NCBI GenBank assembly: GCA_015222755.1
Contig: JADFVX010000090.1
Span: 1-9,772 of the forward strand
Source of the DNA: Pseudomonadota bacterium
GTDB lineage: Bacteria > Desulfobacterota > JADFVX01
Length of the DNA: 9,772 bases
Direction of reading: 5' to 3'
The notes below the pieces were generated by a model that was given only the letters and a program-made list of their open reading frames with translations, was not told the origin of the DNA and ran no database searches. Position numbers and translations under genes: made by a program. Positions 5,638 through 9,772 of this stretch are shown piece by piece (the first letter of the stretch is position 1; each line of letters opens with the position of its first letter).

Positions 5638-7335
5638 CTATTTTAGTCCATATTTCACTATCTTACGATAAAGTGTGCTGCGGTCCATGCCTAGTATCTT
5701 TGCCGCTTCAGTTCGGTTCCACCTTGTCTCATCCAGCATCTTCAATATCAGTGCAGCTTCACCTTCCAGTGTGGAGCCTAAAGATGCATCGAAGTTTTCT
5801 TTCAGGCGGGAAGGGTCGAATTCTCCTGGCAAGTGTTTAATATCAATAAACCCTTTCCTGCATAATATAAATGCATGTTCAACGGCATGTTCAAGCTCCC
5901 TTATGTTGCCTGGCCAAGGATATGACAAGAAGCTATCATGAACCGCCTCGGAGAAACCTCTTATTCTTTTATCGAACTTGGCGTTAAATTTATCTAAAAA
6001 GTAGTCCAGAAGCAGGGGTATGTCATCAACTCTATCCCTGAGAGGGGGGATGTGAAGTCCAAGTACTTTCAGGCGGTAATAAAGGTCGTCCCTGAACTCG
6101 CCTCTTTTTACCATTTCAGACAGTTCCCGGTTTGTTGCAGCTATTACCCTTACATCAACCCTGACTGGCGTCGAATCCCCCACCCTTTCAAATACCAGAT
6201 CCTGAAGCACTCTCAAAAGCTTTAACTGTATATTGGGCGATATGCCGGATATCTCATCCAAAAATATTGTACCGCCATCGGCCAGCTGGAACCTTCCTAT
6301 CTTGTTATATGTGGCTCCTGTGAAGGAACCTTTAACATGACCGAACAGCTCGCTCTCCAGAAGGTTTTCTGAAAGTGCGGAACAGTTCACCTTGACAAGC
6401 GGCTTACTCGACCTGACCCCACTGTAATGTATCGCCTCTGCTACCAGTTCTTTACCGGTTCCGCTTTCACCTGTGATCAACACCGTGGATTGGACGTTCG
6501 CGAGCGATTCGATGAGGGAGTAGATATCCTGCATCTTTTCACTATTACCTATGATTTTTTGAAAACCCCTGCGTTCTTTAAGTTTTTTTTCAAGATCAGT
6601 CACTCTGCTCTCATCGGAAAGCAGCATTATGGCACCTGAAAAGACCCTGTTTCCGTCAACAAGAGGAGAAGTTGATATACTTACAACCTGATCCGGATTA
6701 TCAGACTTATCACATTTTATATACCTGCCTTCTATAGGTTTCTTCTTGTCCAGAGTCTCCTTTAGAGCCTCCATACACATATTGTTACATTCTCCTGAAA
6801 GCTCGTTTAATTGTTTGCCTACTGATTCCCTGGACAAACCACACAATCTGAGAGCAGAACTATTAATTTCAATGACCTTCATATCGCTATCTACCGAAAC
6901 TATCCCCTCTTTTACACTTGCAAAAATAGCTTCAAGGTTGGAACGGTATTCTTCTTTTTTATCGACCGCCTCTTTGTACTTAAGGGCTACACCCGCTACC
7001 TTAAGAAGTTTATGCTGATCTACCGGCTTGGAGATGTAATCAAAGGCACCCAGGCGAACAGCTTCGGTCGCCGTATCTATATCAGGTCGCCCTGTTATAA
7101 TAACCACAGGAGAGTTTATTCCTTTTTTTCTTATGTCTCTCAGCAGGTCGATCCCTGTTTCTCCCCCCATGACTATATCTGTAAATATCAGATCAAAATC
7201 AGCATTTTCCAGCTTTTCCAGCGCCTCTTTATAGTCCTCAGCGCAGACCACTTCATAGCCCTCTTCCTTAAGGAACTCTTCGAAGGTGTATCTCAAGACC
7301 TTCTCATCATCAACTACAAGAATTTTATATTTCAC
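5638..7335 (-). CDS. NtrC-family sigma-54-dependent response regulator with internal PAS domain (565 aa)
   Basis: This is a transcription activator that, when phosphorylated, should hydrolyse ATP to open sigma-54 promoter complexes. Residues 1-120 are a receiver with acidic pair D9/D10, phosphoacceptor D53, T81 and K103. Residues about 130-245 are a PAS domain (SVKEGIVSVDSDMKVIEINS) with C165, C183, C187 and C208. Residues about 258-490 are the AAA+ domain: Walker A GESGTGKE 289-296, sigma-54 loop GSFTGA 336-341 (a variant of GAFTGA), Walker B GGTIFLDE 354-361, AATNREL 399-405, arginine-finger region FRDDLYYRL 414-422 and sensor II GNIREL 476-481. Residues about 525-565 are a Fis-type HTH (RTEAAKILGMDRSTLYRKIVKYGL). 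The start is GTG at 7335 with AGGAGG 5 bases upstream, overlapping the kinase by 11 bp, so the two are translationally coupled partners. Its likely targets are the dyads just downstream of its own stop. The domain family is certain; the signal and regulon are inferred. Confidence 0.97.
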   Translation of the reverse strand: MKYKILVVDDEKVLRYTFEEFLKEEGYEVVCAEDYKEALEKLENADFDLIFTDIVMGGETGIDLLRDIRKKGINSPVVIITGRPDIDTATEAVRLGAFDYISKPVDQHKLLKVAGVALKYKEAVDKKEEYRSNLEAIFASVKEGIVSVDSDMKVIEINSSALRLCGLSRESVGKQLNELSGECNNMCMEALKETLDKKKPIEGRYIKCDKSDNPDQVVSISTSPLVDGNRVFSGAIMLLSDESRVTDLEKKLKERRGFQKIIGNSEKMQDIYSLIESLANVQSTVLITGESGTGKELVAEAIHYSGVRSSKPLVKVNCSALSENLLESELFGHVKGSFTGATYNKIGRFQLADGGTIFLDEISGISPNIQLKLLRVLQDLVFERVGDSTPVRVDVRVIAATNRELSEMVKRGEFRDDLYYRLKVLGLHIPPLRDRVDDIPLLLDYFLDKFNAKFDKRIRGFSEAVHDSFLSYPWPGNIRELEHAVEHAFILCRKGFIDIKHLPGEFDPSRLKENFDASLGSTLEGEAALILKMLDETRWNRTEAAKILGMDRSTLYRKIVKYGLK

Positions 7336-9757
7336 GGCCCCCTCCTGATGGAAGATCGATTACAATCTTTGTATAATGGCCTTCCCTGCTTTTTACAGAA
7401 AGTGAACCCCCATGGTCTTCTATAATACCGTGGCTTATGCTCAAGCCCAGGCCGGTCCCCTCCTTTGAGGGCTTGGTAGAAAAAAAAGGCTCCAGTATCT
7501 TATCCCTGATATCTTTTGGAATACCGGGGCCCTTATCAAAAAAGGTGACTCTAAGCCTCTCTTCTCCTTTGACTTCGACCTTTTCTCCCGTTATTTTCAA
7601 AAGCTTATCTTTGTCTCCTTTGGGGTATTTCTGGTTCAGGGCATAACGGGCGTTATTTATTAGATTCAGGAAAACCTGTTCTATCTTATGATCATCTCCC
7701 CTTACAAGAGGCAGGTCTGACGCAATATCAACCTGAAGGTCTATGCTTTCTTTACGTAAATAAGCCTCTGTCAAAGCCAGAGAATCATCCATAACACTAT
7801 TAATATCAAACAAGACACTCTTGTCAACTTTTTCCCGGGAAAAGGAGAGAAGCGCCTGAACTATTCTGGCAATGCGTCTACCCTCAGCCATTATCATCCC
7901 GGCTAACTCACTACCCTTCCCACTTTCACAATATTTACTTTGAAGAATTTGAGCACAATTAATGATGCCGTTTATAGGGTTGTTGATTTCATGAGCTACA
8001 CCTGCTGAAAGCTCGCCAATGGAGGCCAGATGTCCGGCTCGCACAGCCTCTACCTGGAGTTTGACCTTTTCCGTAATGTCGGCTGCCACTTCGATTACAT
8101 TAATAACTTCTCCTCTGGAATTTTTGATCGGGAATGCCCTGACGTCCAGATGCCTTCCATCCAAGGTAAAAACCTCGGCATTTTCCATGTGACCTGTTTT
8201 AAAACTCCTTTTGGACGGGCATTTTTCCTCATCAGGCAAATCGCCTTTCCGGCATATATCATAGCAGGGCCGACCTGTCATGTTCGAATCTTTTTTCCCG
8301 AAGGTATTGGAAGCCTGCGCATTTGACCACTGAACCTTCAGGTCGGGCGTGAGCAGCAGCAGGGCATCGGGAATCGCATCAAGAAGGGTCGTAAACTGCT
8401 GATACAAACGTTTATATTCACTTTCGCTCTGCTTGAGTGAGCTCTCTATATTTCTTCTCTCCTCCACCTCTTCCTTGAGGGTCCTGTTTACTTCTATGAG
8501 CTCAGCGGTCCTCTCAGTGACCTTGTTTTCCAGTTTATCATGGGCCTTTTTAAGCTCCTCTTCCGCTTTTTTTCGCCCCGTAATGTCCAGGATTACCCCG
8601 ATCAGACCTCCAAGTGTTCCATCTGAATTAAAAAAATTGGCCTTGTTGAAAATCACGTCATGCCTTGTACCGTCAGAGTGCTGCACCGAACTCTCGTAGG
8701 TTTGCACTCCTCCTTTTCCTTTTTTGAAAAGCTCCATATCCATTTTAAAATAGATTTCTGCCATATCCCTGGGTCCCATATCAAAAACGGTTTTCCCTAT
8801 CATCTCATGCTTGTTTTTCCCTATGTACTCTTCAAAAGCGCTGTTGCAGCCGATATATATCCCCTTTTCATCTTTATAAAATACAGGGCTTGGAATTGTA
8901 TCGATCAGGTCCTGCAAAAATTTGTATGACGACCTCAGTTCCTCTTCAGTTTTTATCCGCTCTGAAATGTCTTCACATGTTGCAACCAGTGCCACAGGAT
9001 CCCCTTTATCATTGCATACAACATCAGAAAGCAGTCGAACAGGAAAGACAAAACCATCCTTTTTGACATTGACCGTCTCTCTTTGAAAACTCACCGCCTT
9101 ACTGAATTTCTTATTATTTCTGGGCTTCCATAGCTCTTTCGGGGCGAATATCCTTACATCTTTGCCTAAGAGCTCATCCTGGCTGTATTTATGCATTTCA
9201 GCTTCTGCCGGATTGGAATATATAATTTTACCATCCATGCCTGTAATGGTGAGCCCGATCTGCATGCTGTTTATGGCCTTCTCAAAGTAACTTAGCGTCT
9301 CGCTGTTTTTTTTAAATTCTTCCTCAAGCGTCAGGAATTTATCTTCGTTCTCTTTTCTCTCCTTTATCTCGGATCTCAGTCTCAGAGCAACCCTTACCCT
9401 TGTCAGCAGTTCCGTCTGACTTATAGGCTTGGTAAGAAAGTCGTCTATGCCGGCTTCTAAAGCTTGTTTTATTGAGTCATCATTTTTCTGATCCATCAAC
9501 ATAATGACGGGGATGTCCTTAAGATGAGAAATCCCCCTTATGACCCTGCAGGCCTCTATGCCGTCGATTAAAGGCATGGCTAGATCCATAATGATCAAAT
9601 CGACATCATTTTTGGGAGAAGCAGAGTCAGTGCCTAGTACTTTAAATGTCTCTTTAGCAGAGCTGGCTGAAAAAATGAGCTCATGCCCTTCAATTTCAAG
9701 CACTTTTCTGACAATCAATTTTATATCGGGAGAGTCACAAACTAATAAGGCATTCAT
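7325..9757 (-). CDS. Soluble hybrid histidine kinase REC-PAS-PAS-PAS-HisKA-HATPase (810 aa)
   Basis: The enzyme autophosphorylates on a histidine and is expected to pass the phosphate to the adjacent sigma-54 regulator. Residues 1-125 are a receiver with phosphoacceptor D58 and K110, but D8 is followed by S9 instead of a second acid and the usual Thr/Ser position is M88. A short coiled coil (about 130-160) leads to PAS1 (155-265), PAS2 (277-395), a long coiled coil (395-450) and PAS3 (452-565). PAS3 carries C498-x3-C502-x10-C513-P. HisKA has H589 in LSAGVAHEINNP. The ATPase has the N box FLNLINNARYA, G1 DKGPGIP (741-747), F box EPFFSTK and G2 GTGLGLSIS (767-775). There is no transmembrane helix or signal peptide, so it senses in the cytoplasm. 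ATG 9757 begins directly at the first receiver strand (MNALLVCDS); only 15 bases upstream are visible, so its promoter is outside the window. The kinase class is certain, the ligand unknown. Confidence 0.97.
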   Translation of the reverse strand: MNALLVCDSPDIKLIVRKVLEIEGHELIFSASSAKETFKVLGTDSASPKNDVDLIIMDLAMPLIDGIEACRVIRGISHLKDIPVIMLMDQKNDDSIKQALEAGIDDFLTKPISQTELLTRVRVALRLRSEIKERKENEDKFLTLEEEFKKNSETLSYFEKAINSMQIGLTITGMDGKIIYSNPAEAEMHKYSQDELLGKDVRIFAPKELWKPRNNKKFSKAVSFQRETVNVKKDGFVFPVRLLSDVVCNDKGDPVALVATCEDISERIKTEEELRSSYKFLQDLIDTIPSPVFYKDEKGIYIGCNSAFEEYIGKNKHEMIGKTVFDMGPRDMAEIYFKMDMELFKKGKGGVQTYESSVQHSDGTRHDVIFNKANFFNSDGTLGGLIGVILDITGRKKAEEELKKAHDKLENKVTERTAELIEVNRTLKEEVEERRNIESSLKQSESEYKRLYQQFTTLLDAIPDALLLLTPDLKVQWSNAQASNTFGKKDSNMTGRPCYDICRKGDLPDEEKCPSKRSFKTGHMENAEVFTLDGRHLDVRAFPIKNSRGEVINVIEVAADITEKVKLQVEAVRAGHLASIGELSAGVAHEINNPINGIINCAQILQSKYCESGKGSELAGMIMAEGRRIARIVQALLSFSREKVDKSVLFDINSVMDDSLALTEAYLRKESIDLQVDIASDLPLVRGDDHKIEQVFLNLINNARYALNQKYPKGDKDKLLKITGEKVEVKGEERLRVTFFDKGPGIPKDIRDKILEPFFSTKPSKEGTGLGLSISHGIIEDHGGSLSVKSREGHYTKIVIDLPSGGGREI
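7341..7346 (-). promoter_or_regulatory. Shine-Dalgarno AGGAGG inside the kinase C-terminus, sets the GTG start of the regulator
   Basis: AGGAGG lies within the codons for the kinase tail PSGGGREI and 5 bases before GTG 7335. This explains the Gly-rich tail of the kinase and supports coupled synthesis of the two partners. Confidence 0.7.
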
Positions 9758-9772
9758 AATATGCTTCTGTAT

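Noticed and set aside
5559..5840. Plus-strand 93-aa ORF across the 3' end of the regulator gene
   Set aside because: Mostly antisense to the conserved HTH region of the regulator; no motif and no start signal.
7012..7425. Plus-strand 137-aa ORF, longest on that strand
   Set aside because: It is antisense to the receiver of the regulator and the end of the kinase, both unambiguous genes.

Overview
All well-supported genes in this window lie on the minus strand, so the biological order runs from high to low coordinates. It reads as a two-component regulatory pair followed by what looks like its target, a surface-protein operon. The style suggests a Gram-negative, environmental bacterium of the Desulfobacterota/Nitrospirota type. 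The reasons are a large soluble PAS-rich kinase with an N-terminal receiver, a sigma-54 activator with an internal PAS domain, small Cys-rich proteins, and giant DUF11-repeat exported proteins. This placement is inference; nothing in the window fixes the taxon.

Layout in order of transcription. (1) 9757-7325: an 810-residue cytoplasmic histidine kinase, REC-PAS-PAS-PAS-HisKA-HATPase. (2) 7335-5638: a 565-residue NtrC-family response regulator, REC-PAS-AAA+-Fis HTH. It overlaps the kinase by 11 bp and starts at a GTG with a Shine-Dalgarno buried in the kinase C-terminal codons. (3) 5637-5261: a 377-bp intergenic region. It holds two dyad-symmetric elements (5540-5556 and 5459-5490) and, downstream of them, a -24/-12 sigma-54-like promoter (5358-5343). 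(4) 5260-5060: a 66-residue five-cysteine protein of unknown function. (5) 5035-836: a 1399-residue exported protein with two N-terminal beta domains, seven DUF11 repeats and one divergent terminal repeat. (6) 787-707: a possible 26-codon leader ORF with a very strong Shine-Dalgarno. (7) 662 to the left edge: the N-terminal 220 residues of a second exported protein, cut by the window.

The most interesting reading is that the regulator/kinase pair controls the downstream cassette through the intergenic region. The dyads have the 6-5-6 geometry (TGCAAM-N5-KTTGCR) and the distance from the promoter expected for enhancer sites of an NtrC-type activator. The kinase and regulator both carry cysteine motifs in PAS domains, and the first gene of the putative target operon is a cysteine-rich small protein, so a redox or metal signal is a reasonable but untested guess. 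No RNA genes, mobile elements, CRISPR arrays or plus-strand genes were seen.
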